The notes below the pieces were generated by a model. The model saw only the letters and a program-made list of their open reading frames with translations. It searched no databases and was not told the origin of the DNA. Below, one piece after another: positions 35,165 to 45,526 of a DNA stretch of 64,000 bases. Source of the DNA: Ahniella affigens (lineage in GTDB: Bacteria > Pseudomonadota > Gammaproteobacteria > Xanthomonadales > Ahniellaceae); assembly GCF_003015185.1 (NCBI RefSeq), contig NZ_CP027860.1, positions 4,330,501 to 4,394,500 of the forward strand, written 5' to 3'. Numbering within the stretch: the first letter of the stretch is position 1; each line of letters begins with the position of its first letter. The position numbers and the translations under genes are program-made.

Positions 35165-37234
35165 CTAAAGTTGCCCGGGAAGCTTCACTCGACTCAATCT
35201 ATTTGTGCCACCGATGATAACGTATTCGCTCTCCCCAGCGCCTTCAAGAGTCTGTTTGAGCAGCTCCGATCGAGGAACCAGGCCCCCAAACACATTGCCA
35301 TCCTTAGCGTACGTCGCTGCCACCTGTGGGTCAGTCGTAACGGACATCAAAGTCCTCGGAATACCGTACTCACGCTGAAGCTCAGTTCCTTTCGATGAAT
35401 GCGCCTCTATGTAGGCACGATCGCTTCCCATAGCCTCAATCCACTGTTGGTGCAGTGCCTGTGCTGTTGCATAGGCATCATCGATATCACCTCCATTTTC
35501 TAGAAGCGACCTGATTGCTGCGTCACTCATTAAGTGCCCAGTCTCGTCAAAAACTTGAATTTCCGTGCCCCTGTTTGTCCCGCGATAGACATAGACATAA
35601 TCCCCGCCATCTGGCGACGATGTAGGCTCCACCACTGTTGCAGCGAGACCAGATTGGCTGTCACCAGTACCGCTTAGTTTTGCTGATGTACCTACTTCCG
35701 GAAAATCCCCACTCTTCGGCATATACGGCGGCATCATCTCGTTCTCAACAGCACCGATGCTGCGAAGGCTGCTTGCCATCGATCCAACTTCTTCAGTTGC
35801 GGCTGCAGTGATTCTTGCGATGCCAACAGCACCGCCCCTGATCAGAGACGCGGCTCCGGTGGCGCCTGACACAACATCGAGTTCGACGCCCATCCTGATC
35901 CGGGTAGCCGTCCGATAGTCACCCTCCGCTTGCGCAATGCTTGCTTGCGCCATTCGGCGTCCGATGTTCTCGCCGATCGCATCGATCGGGTGGTTTGCCA
36001 AGAAGCGATGCATTGCGTAGGAGCGATCCTCAAGTTTCGCATCGCCTCCTGTATCGACGAGTCCGAGAGTCTGGTACTTGACTTGTGCGCTATGCACTTC
36101 GGCTCCAAGCTCTAGCGTTGCTGTAAAGGATTCGGTTGCGAAGTGTTGTATCGCATCCGCTTTCCCGGCGTTCTCCAACATATTTCGCTCAATCAGCGCG
36201 TCTACCTGCTTGATTTCGCTCGGATCCGAGAGTTGGTTTCGAGACTGCAAGAGGGTGCAGGCAACACTGTCGCAACCCTTGCGTCCATCCGGATCCACAA
36301 ACACCACCGGATTCCCATTCGCATACAAATACTTGTTCAGCGTAATCGGCCGACCGGTATCGCCCGTCCACGGATCCATCGCCCCAAACCCACCAATCAG
36401 CGGGTCATAGAACCGCGCGCCGGCGTAGTACAGGCCGAGGTCTTCGTCCTTCTGGTAGCCGGTGAAGCCGATGGTTTGGTTGTCGTTCTTCAGCAACGCC
36501 GCCTGACCCGTCTGATTTGGGTCCTGGCTTTGATTGCCGGAGTTGATTGGCGCGGTGCTTTGGCCCTGTGCGGTCTGTTGGATCGTGTTGCCCCACGCAT
36601 CCACGGTGTTGCTGACAATGGCTTGGCCACTCGCGTCGGTCAGGATCAGCGGGGTGCCGAGGGCATCGAGTTGGTAGAAGCGGATGGTCGGTGTATCGGT
36701 ACCGTTGGGCCCGAACGACACATGCCGGTCCAGCTTGGCGCTGTTGCGGTAGGTGTCGGTGATGATCAGGCCTTGGCTGTTGCTGGTGCCGCCGGAACCG
36801 GGTTTGGCTTCGTGCAGCAGGGTTTGGCCGTCATAGAGGCTGACGGTGGCTTGGGCATTGGCTTGAACGGGGTTGCCATTGAGCCAAGGCGTTTCGATGC
36901 GGGCGATCTTGCGATCTTCGGCGTCGTAGACGAACTCGACGGTCGGGATGTTGGTGAGGTTCGGTGCTTCGGGTTCGGCTTTGATCAGGCGATCGCGGGC
37001 ATCGAAGCGGTAGAACGTGCGGCTGACCAAGGTATTGCCGGGGCCACGGGTGACGGTACGTTGCGTGCGGTTGCCGTTGAGGTCGTAGCCATACACCACG
37101 CGCAATTGCGTCACGCTGTCGGTGACGGTTTCCAGCTGATCGCGGGGGCTGTAGGTGTAGATCTTGCTGTTGAGCGCTTGGTTCGTCTGGGTATTCGTGA
37201 CGACTTCGGTCAGGCGGTTGCCGACCCGGTCCAA
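35165..37234 (-). CDS. RHS protein, 5'-truncated, with ADP-ribosyltransferase-like toxin tip
   Basis: A 689-residue frame starting at a TTG within the YD-repeat region; RHS coding is open to about 37352, then meets a stop, so the N-terminal shell is absent. YD repeats lead to LGLYYAGARFYDPLIGGF and NPVVFVDPDGRKG. A linker nearly equal to that of the first RHS gene follows (EVHSAQVKYQTLGLVDTGG, GATGAASLIRGGAVGIARI, AVENEMMPPYMPKSGDFPE). The last 150 residues carry VYVYRGTNRG, SVTTDPQVAATYA and ESEYVIIGG: Arg, Ser-Thr and Glu-x-Glu marks of an R-S-E class mono-ADP-ribosyltransferase. Target unknown. Probably silent unless transcribed from outside. Confidence 0.84.
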   Translation of the reverse strand: MDRVGNRLTEVVTNTQTNQALNSKIYTYSPRDQLETVTDSVTQLRVVYGYDLNGNRTQRTVTRGPGNTLVSRTFYRFDARDRLIKAEPEAPNLTNIPTVEFVYDAEDRKIARIETPWLNGNPVQANAQATVSLYDGQTLLHEAKPGSGGTSNSQGLIITDTYRNSAKLDRHVSFGPNGTDTPTIRFYQLDALGTPLILTDASGQAIVSNTVDAWGNTIQQTAQGQSTAPINSGNQSQDPNQTGQAALLKNDNQTIGFTGYQKDEDLGLYYAGARFYDPLIGGFGAMDPWTGDTGRPITLNKYLYANGNPVVFVDPDGRKGCDSVACTLLQSRNQLSDPSEIKQVDALIERNMLENAGKADAIQHFATESFTATLELGAEVHSAQVKYQTLGLVDTGGDAKLEDRSYAMHRFLANHPIDAIGENIGRRMAQASIAQAEGDYRTATRIRMGVELDVVSGATGAASLIRGGAVGIARITAAATEEVGSMASSLRSIGAVENEMMPPYMPKSGDFPEVGTSAKLSGTGDSQSGLAATVVEPTSSPDGGDYVYVYRGTNRGTEIQVFDETGHLMSDAAIRSLLENGGDIDDAYATAQALHQQWIEAMGSDRAYIEAHSSKGTELQREYGIPRTLMSVTTDPQVAATYAKDGNVFGGLVPRSELLKQTLEGAGESEYVIIGGTNRLSRVKLPGQL

Positions 37235-37355
37235 CGTCCAGACCGTTCGCGTGTTCGGGGTTTGTGGATTCGCTGGCGTATACGTAACTTCCGCAGACGT
37301 CAGGCGGTCGTCACTGTCGAAACCATAGTGCGTGTCGACCGTGCGCGTCGAACCT

Positions 37356-37665
37356 AATCATGTCACGAAGAGGCGCCCCACGCTGCGAAACCCCCGTTCG
37401 GCGCGATGGGCTGCGTCTATTGCGCCATACGGACCGATAGCTCTTGTTACGGGACAAACTATGTTCTTGACCTTGTGCGCGAAAACCTAAGATACCTTCC
37501 AGAACATACAGGGCATCCATGATGATGATGGTAGAAGCGATGCGTTTCACAATAGACGCCATTGTTTGGATCACACGCGTCGTCTGAAATTAGGGCGGTT
37601 CCTTCTATGACGAATTCAGGGAGACTGGCAAGCAATGCGGGCAGATCATCCCACCCCCGACCTGA
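37356..37665. other. Intergenic, degenerate palindrome, no gene
   Basis: The 310 bp upstream of the truncated RHS gene 2. It contains a GGCGCGAT/ATTGCGCC palindrome near 37400-37427, similar to the REP-like units at 26971-27114. No coding frame with a ribosome site is seen. Confidence 0.5.
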
Positions 37666-37836
37666 TTACAACTGAACGAGCTCACCTAACATAACTGGCG
37701 GCGACATCAGTCGATACGCTTCAAGGAATCGAATCCCCATCTCCCGAGCGAAGTGCTCAGCGTATTTTCGGACAGCGTCCTTTTCTACTCTTGCGTAGAC
37801 GTCAAAACTTGCCGGATCATCTAACACTGTTGTCAC
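37666..37836 (-). CDS. Small ORF, 56 residues, unknown function
   Basis: GTG start at 37836 with AGGGGA 4-9 nt upstream. The product is a compact, mainly helical 56-residue protein (TTVLDDPASFDVYARVEKDA, then VRKYAEHFAREMGIRFLEAY, ending GELVQL). It reads like a genuine small protein or the surviving end of an orphan immunity gene, but nothing identifies it. It lies on the same strand as and upstream of RHS gene 2. Confidence 0.45.
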   Translation of the reverse strand: MTTVLDDPASFDVYARVEKDAVRKYAEHFAREMGIRFLEAYRLMSPPVMLGELVQL

Positions 37837-38064
37837 ACTTTCCCCTATTGCTCAATTTTCACGTAGGCTTCAGCCGCCCAGAGGCCCTTCATGCTCGGAG
37901 AAGCAATCCGCAGCTCCTATTCCCAGCAAGAAGCCCTCAGCGAGAGGAGGTGGCAGTTCGCAGAGGATCGTGCCCCCCAGAGAAGCATGCTAAGATCAAC
38001 GCGCAGCACTTCAAGGCACAAGCCGTCGAATTGACCAGCTGCTGTCAGGGAATTTGGGGGAAGA

Positions 38065-39804
38065 ATGCACCGTGGTGACGCAGTTTCCGTAAATGCTGAT
38101 TCGATCAATATATCTGAGCAAGAATTGGCGCCAATTGGAATCTCCAACGCGTCAATCTGCTGGGCGCGTTGGCTACCCGATCGACGACTGGAAGCGGCAG
38201 GTACTCAGCAATACAGCCACTTGATCGTCTCACCGTTTGACATTACCTCATGGCCGGCGCTTTTCAATATTCGGCTCGTTCTAGATGATCGATCAGGGTC
38301 CCTCCAACGTGCACTCGCAGTTCTCTTAAATTGCAACCTAAACGTTCTCAGCATTGAAGGAACTCAAGCCGGACACCGGCATGCCGCGATAAATATTATT
38401 GGCGAAGCCATTGAACTGAAATCCTCACCGGCGATCTCAAGATTTGCGAACGGGGTCCTGGATGAAAATCGAACCTTTCTAAACTCCGATACTCGGGAGC
38501 ACGTTCACCAGCACTTCGCGCCAATGATGTTGCTGTTCGCGGACGAGCTGAAGGCCAAACTCTACGCCGGGCATGGTAAAGAGCACTTCTTAAGAACATC
38601 CTACGACTTTTCCACGGCAGGCAAGAGCGATCAAGTTCGCGGGACGCTCTATGATCCCGCTGAATTACCAGAGAATGTGCGCGACTTAGGATTTCGGCAC
38701 GCTCCACATGCAGTTAAGTGTGAGTGGATGCAGAGCCATGCGTTCTTTTGGCTTTACGGTAAGGGCGACCCGAGCCAGCGTATTATGCATTTCGATGCGA
38801 ACCAACGTTCGCTGCGGCCGGACGAAGACTGGCTGCAAGAATTTCGAAGTCAGGTCGAGAGCATTAAACCGCCATTCAGTACCGTTGCGACGATCAACTT
38901 TCTGGAGCAGTACCTGCGCGTAGCATTTTCACAGGCTGATCGACTCGGCAGCACTTACATTATGAAGACGCCCTATTCAGCCACCTATCAGACTCGTGAT
39001 AGTACAAAGGGATTGCTGTGTTCGGTAGTGTCGGAGATATCAGAGAGCAAGATAGGCATTCGAAGCGTTCAGATGTCAACTCAAGCAAAGGGCACGAGCT
39101 CTGAAGAGGGGACATTCACGTTTCTTGCGGACGCGAGAGTCATACCAGGGACATCGTCCACCAGAGTAGAGGCACTTAACGAACTTGCCGAAAGAGGCTT
39201 TGATGCGGCAACTTCAAGACTCCACCAACAAGGGTGTGAACTACAGCGAAAGCCATTCAGCATAGATCGCTTTGGGTCAAGAACGCTATTCTTGTCAGTC
39301 AACTTCGATTGGATGTTAAAGAGCAGGACTGATCTGCTTGGCCAAATTAAGCGCCTTGCCATTGAGTTCGGATTTGTTCTGGTTCTCGCCCACGACGACC
39401 ATGTCCCGCCGTTCCTCGCTCCGCTCTGGAAACCCAGAGCGAGAATTACAGAGAATATTCTCGGCTTGATCAGCGCGTGCGACGGCTTTTTGCAAATTCT
39501 CTCTGCAAACGTTTCGCCAAGCGCCAGACAAACGTCGCCCGAGACGCCGGCAAGCGCAGGCTGGCTGCTCTTCGAGTCCGGTGCGGCCAATGCCCTTCAG
39601 AAGCCATGTGAAGTTTGCTTCGACAGTTCAGTAAAGTGGGACGAAGGCCAATTTAACGAACGCCTAGGTACAGAAGCCGGTCGCGTAGTGACTATGTTCG
39701 ACGGCAATAGTAGTGACAAGGACGTTACAAATTCGATCCGGAATGCCGTTGCTAGAATACACAAGCAATGTGTCGAGAGAAGCACAAAGTCCGCAAAACC
39801 GTAA
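38065..39804 (+). CDS. Candidate defence protein: ACT-like N-terminus, TIR-like C-terminus
   Basis: A 579-residue cytoplasmic protein. About residues 66-115 have the beta-alpha-beta pattern of an ACT small-molecule sensor (LFNIRLVLDDRSGSLQRALA, NLNVLSIEG, HAAINIIGE). The middle (120-400) is not recognised. Residues 406-560 have a Rossmann-like TIR pattern: RTLFLSVNFDW, GFVLVLAHDDH, ILGLISACDGFLQIL and GWLLFESGAANALQKP, where Glu504 sits at the place of the TIR NADase glutamate. TIR effectors in bacteria deplete NAD or make signal nucleotides during phage attack; a role in defence is inferred. The ATG at 38065 follows GGGGGAA. A+T content is higher than in the core genes, which suggests transfer. 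Confidence 0.7.
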   Translation: MHRGDAVSVNADSINISEQELAPIGISNASICWARWLPDRRLEAAGTQQYSHLIVSPFDITSWPALFNIRLVLDDRSGSLQRALAVLLNCNLNVLSIEGTQAGHRHAAINIIGEAIELKSSPAISRFANGVLDENRTFLNSDTREHVHQHFAPMMLLFADELKAKLYAGHGKEHFLRTSYDFSTAGKSDQVRGTLYDPAELPENVRDLGFRHAPHAVKCEWMQSHAFFWLYGKGDPSQRIMHFDANQRSLRPDEDWLQEFRSQVESIKPPFSTVATINFLEQYLRVAFSQADRLGSTYIMKTPYSATYQTRDSTKGLLCSVVSEISESKIGIRSVQMSTQAKGTSSEEGTFTFLADARVIPGTSSTRVEALNELAERGFDAATSRLHQQGCELQRKPFSIDRFGSRTLFLSVNFDWMLKSRTDLLGQIKRLAIEFGFVLVLAHDDHVPPFLAPLWKPRARITENILGLISACDGFLQILSANVSPSARQTSPETPASAGWLLFESGAANALQKPCEVCFDSSVKWDEGQFNERLGTEAGRVVTMFDGNSSDKDVTNSIRNAVARIHKQCVERSTKSAKP

Positions 39805-40030
39805 GCCTTCTGCGAATCGACAGCGGATGCCCCGCGACTGCGATGTAAATTGCTTCCAATTGAAGATTCAAGAGACGCTATGAGCAGCCTTAGTGGACAG
39901 GCACCACATTCGGACGCCAGAGCGGACAAGCAACAATGTTCCATCCGGACGAATTGCACGCTAGCCCGCACCGCTTCTTGCTCATTGCGCCATCTGCGTT
40001 GCTCAGGCTGCTCTCGCGCCGGCGCGCCGG

Positions 40031-40177
40031 ATGTGCGGCCGCCTGGATCGCTATGAGCGCTATTCGATGATGATCAACTCCCTGAGCCGGGACAACAATT
40101 CGGCGCATGATCGCATGCATCTGATTGAGCTCACCGTTGCCGATGCTTTGTCGGGCCACGGCAACTATTACGGCTAA
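40031..40177 (+). CDS. Possible small ORF or gene remnant, 48 residues
   Basis: Open frame starting ATGTGCGGC and ending at TAA, giving MCGRLDRYERYSMMINSLSR and then a helical tail ending HGNYYG. The MCGR start recalls SRAP-domain proteins, but nothing after it supports that. No ribosome site is seen. The end overlaps the RHS remnant on the other strand. Likely a fragment. Confidence 0.22.
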   Translation: MCGRLDRYERYSMMINSLSRDNNSAHDRMHLIELTVADALSGHGNYYG

Positions 40178-40335
40178 GTCCAGACTGTACGCGTGTTCTG
40201 CGTTTTTGGATTCGCGGGCGTGTAGGTGACGTCCGTCGACGTCAACCGGTCATCCCAATCGAAGCGATAGTGGATGTGCACCGTTCGCGCGGGTTGACCC
40301 GAGAGGGCGATTTCGGTGCGGGTTTCGTTAACTCA
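40174..40335 (-). pseudogene. RHS remnant (YD-repeat fragment)
   Basis: In one minus-strand frame it reads NETRTEIALSGQPARTV, then HYRFDWDDRLTSTDVTYTP, ending NTRTVWT and a stop. This matches the truncated 5' end of RHS gene 2 (HYGFDSDDRLTSAEVTYTP, NTRTVWT) and extends it by about 17 residues upstream. It is bounded by stops at both ends. It shows that a further RHS copy once stood here, now reduced to 160 bp. The remaining DNA of 39805-40173 holds a GGACAGGCACC word near 39895 and no clear gene. Confidence 0.8.
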
Positions 40336-40461
40336 AACAGTCTCTCGTGCAATGCCACTGCCTCTGTCAGACCTGTCTCAAGGATGAACAGTGGCGCGGG
40401 CTTTGCACGTTCTCCGGGTGTCCGCCAGCGTGCCCATCCCGACCGGCTTTCCGCGGAACCC

Positions 40462-40530
40462 GTGATCAGTATCGCGTGGAATCACTGACCGCCATCGCGT
40501 GGATTTGCTGACCGACATGCGTGAAATGTG
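40462..40530. mobile_element. Three 23-bp direct repeats, likely IS21-type terminal remnant
   Basis: Units start at 40462, 40485 and 40508, spaced 23 bp, with the shared pattern [G/C]TGA[T/C]C-N-N-N-AT-N-GCGTG-[G/A]A. Regularly spaced transposase sites of about this length occur at ends of IS21-family elements. No istA or istB gene is left. The assignment to IS21 is inference from memory of such ends. Confidence 0.5.
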
Positions 40531-40642
40531 CACCAATTGCCGCCCGAACGAAATAGGTGCACTCTTCAGTGCGCAAGGATCGGTGATGTGGCGTTGGGAA
40601 CTGCCAAATCGCTCGAAGCGTTCCTACTGCGTGACTGCAAGT

Positions 40643-41725
40643 TCAATCCCATTGGCAAGTGGGACTAAAGAGCGTCTGGCTGGTGGTCTCTCCTGTCTCG
40701 AAACTCGATTTCATCAGGAGATCGGCGGGAGGCAGCTGAGCTGGACCCTTCATTGAAACCGTAAGATCGATCACACCACTGGTCAGCGGCCCTTGTGCAT
40801 TCCCGCAACGTTGATCGAAACTTGCTAGCAATCGCGTTGGTATCTGGTCGAATGAATCAAACGAGACATCTGACACATTGAACCCTCCAACCAATGTGTT
40901 GCAACCTGAGCCGTTGTAAGAGAAGTCAAGTCCCGGCGCCGTTGCCGCCTGAAACGGAAAACGCGTCGCATTGGGATAGTTGCCAACACCGAATACTTGT
41001 CCTTCAATCGGCGCGAAATCGAGAGACCAAAACCCACTTGGGTCTCCAGGCAGTGGCCCGTTGTAGTCCATGCTAGGCCCCGCTTCAAAGTTCCTGATTG
41101 GCCTGAGCGTTTGGCGGCTCAATGCGATGTTCGCAACACCGCCTGGCGCACTCCCTCCAATCGCGCCTGCCGCAGCTGAAAACTGAAGGCTGCCGGACGA
41201 GTTGGCAACCGGTTCGCGGAAGCCCCCTGTGGTAGGAACCGTTGAGTTGAACCTGACTTTTCCAGACACTGCCTCTCCGTAAGACTCGCATTGAATTGCG
41301 AAGTCGACAGCCAAAGCTGTTACCGTCCCAGACTGGTTCGTGGCAAGCTCACGAATCTGATACCGTCCGAACACACTGCTACACCCGGAGCCACCGAAAG
41401 CGAAGTCCAACCCGGGACGCGTCTGGCTAGAGAACCGTAAAGTTCGCTCGTAGCAACCAACTGCGAGGGGCGTCGACCCAATCGGATCGATGCTTAAGCT
41501 CCAGAACGGCGACGCGCCTGTTGGCTCTGACACATTGAGCCCACTGGTTAGATTGCCTGTCACGCGAATTGCGCCGGTCGCGTAGGATAAATTCTGATTC
41601 GTTCCAACAGGGAACGCTCCTGTGTCGGGCTGAACCACAAGCGCATCCTGCGCGGCTACGGCTGATGAGATCAGGCTGCCTGCTGCGAACGCAAATGCCA
41701 GCAAGTCGGTCGTGTAACGCTTCAT
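40643..41725 (-). CDS. Secreted protein with a duplicated module, unknown function
   Basis: A 360-residue protein with signal peptide MKRYTTDLLAFAFAAGSLIS (cleavage near AVAAQ). Two homologous halves follow: one has ERTLRFSSQTRPGLDFAFGG and SGCSSVFGRYQIRELA; the other ATRFPFQAATAPGLDFSYNG and SGCNTLVGGFNVSDVS, each ending with a single-cysteine QCE or QRCG. The C-terminal KSSFETGETTSQTLF resembles the SFE-type tails of secreted proteins in this order. Family not recognised. The ATG at 41725 has GGAG at about 8 nt; an upstream start at 41752 has none. Confidence 0.74.
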   Translation of the reverse strand: MKRYTTDLLAFAFAAGSLISSAVAAQDALVVQPDTGAFPVGTNQNLSYATGAIRVTGNLTSGLNVSEPTGASPFWSLSIDPIGSTPLAVGCYERTLRFSSQTRPGLDFAFGGSGCSSVFGRYQIRELATNQSGTVTALAVDFAIQCESYGEAVSGKVRFNSTVPTTGGFREPVANSSGSLQFSAAAGAIGGSAPGGVANIALSRQTLRPIRNFEAGPSMDYNGPLPGDPSGFWSLDFAPIEGQVFGVGNYPNATRFPFQAATAPGLDFSYNGSGCNTLVGGFNVSDVSFDSFDQIPTRLLASFDQRCGNAQGPLTSGVIDLTVSMKGPAQLPPADLLMKSSFETGETTSQTLFSPTCQWD

Positions 41726-41848
41726 GAGGGGTCTCCAATGACACGACCCCAATAGTAATGGGCAATTTCGTCACCAGACGCAAGTCCCAAGCAATAAAAG
41801 AGCACTGTTTTGCGCGGATGTTAAAGATCATCCGGAAGCGGCGCAGAC

Positions 41849-42070
41849 CTCGCACTTGTGGTGCGAGTTCGCCCACGATTGGCAGACATCGCGTGACTAG
41901 CCGAAGTGTCTCGGATTGTCGACACGCGAAATTGCTGAGCCCATCGCAACCCTTTGGCTGCCACGCATGAGAACTGCTACAAACAGGTGGAGTTGGGTAT
42001 TGAATGCGGTTTTCAGCCGATTTCCACCTCTAGCGCCCGCACCGAGTCCGGGCAAGTGCCGGACTCGGTG
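41849..42070. repeat. Two intergenic hairpins
   Basis: 41849-41867 has arms CTCGCAC/GTGCGAG around TTGTG. 42040-42070 has 12-bp perfect arms CACCGAGTCCGG/CCGGACTCGGTG around GCAAGTG. The second resembles the AGTCCGG hairpins of the arrays at 13374 and 62462. They lie in the 384 bp between the duplicated-module protein and katG; no gene is present there. The second may serve katG as a terminator, though it has no T run. Confidence 0.65.
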
Positions 42071-42109
42071 GAGGGCTGAGTGTGAAGTATGGATTGACTC
42101 GGACCCTGC

Positions 42110-44461
<2,352 letters not shown>

Positions 44462-44494
44462 GGATGTCGTTGCCGCGTGGTGCGCTCCCGAGAC

Positions 44495-45406
44495 TCAACC
44501 GATGGCGCGCACACCTGTTGGAAGATGCTGCCTCAACACGTCTGCAAGCATTTGTAGTTCCTGATGCCGGGCGTGGCCTTTGCGCCAGACCAAACCGATG
44601 CGGCGCGACTCGCCCTGCGCCAACGGCCGCACGATCAACATGTCGGCATCATTCGTTCGTACCGCCAATGCTGGCAATAGCGTGAGGCCAAGACCGGCGC
44701 CTACCAGTTGGCGGAGTGTTTCAAGGCTGGTTGCGCGGCAGTCGGCTATGTCGTCGCGTGCGGACTCGGCGATACCACAGGCCTGCAAGGCTTGACCGCG
44801 CAGACAATGCCCCTCAGTCAGCAACAGCAGTTTCTGATCGGCAAGCAGTTCGGCAGGCACCTTGTCGCGCGTCGCAAAGGCATGATCCTTGGGTGCGGCC
44901 ACAAAGAACGGTTCATCGAACAGTGGCACCTCAAACAGGCCGCGGTCATCGGCGGATGCGGGCAGCGCGAGCAACGCAGCATCGATCAGTTGCTCATCGA
45001 ATCGAAGCAACAGCTGCCCCGTCATCTCCTCGCGTACGATCAGCTGCAGCTTCGGATAGGCCTCGCGCACGGCGGTTAACGCCGACGGCAGATAGTAAGG
45101 CGCGAGGCTCGGGATGATGCCGAGATTCAATGCCCCTTCGAGCGGGCCACTGCGCAGACGGGTCAGGTGCAGAATGTCGTCGGCTTCGGCGAGCAAACGA
45201 CGGGCGCGCTCGACGATCTGCTGACCGATTGGCGTCAACGTGGGCACGCGCGGCTCGCGGTCGATCAGCGTTTGCCCGAGGTAGTCCTCCAGCTTTCGAA
45301 GCTGCGCCGACAACGTTGGTTGGGTAACGTGGCAGGCTTCGGCCGCGCGGCCAAAGTGCTGGAAGTCGGCGAGCGCCACCAGGTATCGAAGTTCACGCAG
45401 AGTCAT
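44495..45406 (-). CDS. oxyR: OxyR, LysR-type hydrogen peroxide regulator
   Basis: A 303-residue LysR-type activator. The N-terminal winged helix (LRYLVALADFQHFGRAAEAC, QPTLSAQLRKLEDYLG) binds DNA. In the sensor domain Cys201 and Cys210 (EGHCLRGQALQAC) have the spacing of the redox pair C199/C208 of E. coli OxyR, which forms a disulfide with peroxide. It sits between ahpF and katG, both expected targets. Start ATG at 45406. Confidence 0.95.
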   Translation of the reverse strand: MTLRELRYLVALADFQHFGRAAEACHVTQPTLSAQLRKLEDYLGQTLIDREPRVPTLTPIGQQIVERARRLLAEADDILHLTRLRSGPLEGALNLGIIPSLAPYYLPSALTAVREAYPKLQLIVREEMTGQLLLRFDEQLIDAALLALPASADDRGLFEVPLFDEPFFVAAPKDHAFATRDKVPAELLADQKLLLLTEGHCLRGQALQACGIAESARDDIADCRATSLETLRQLVGAGLGLTLLPALAVRTNDADMLIVRPLAQGESRRIGLVWRKGHARHQELQMLADVLRQHLPTGVRAIG

Positions 45407-45526
45407 GGGTTATTCACCAGAACGAATCCAGACACAATGCGATTGATTGCGAGAAATTACAAGGGCGCCGTGCCCGGTTTGGGCACAGCGCAGGTTGCGG
45501 ACGACGTCGTTGGCGGATATCGAGGA

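Noticed and set aside
40031-40177. SRAP/HMCES-like start (MCGR)
   Set aside because: Only the first four residues agree; none of the later SRAP residues is present. Kept only as a low-confidence fragment.
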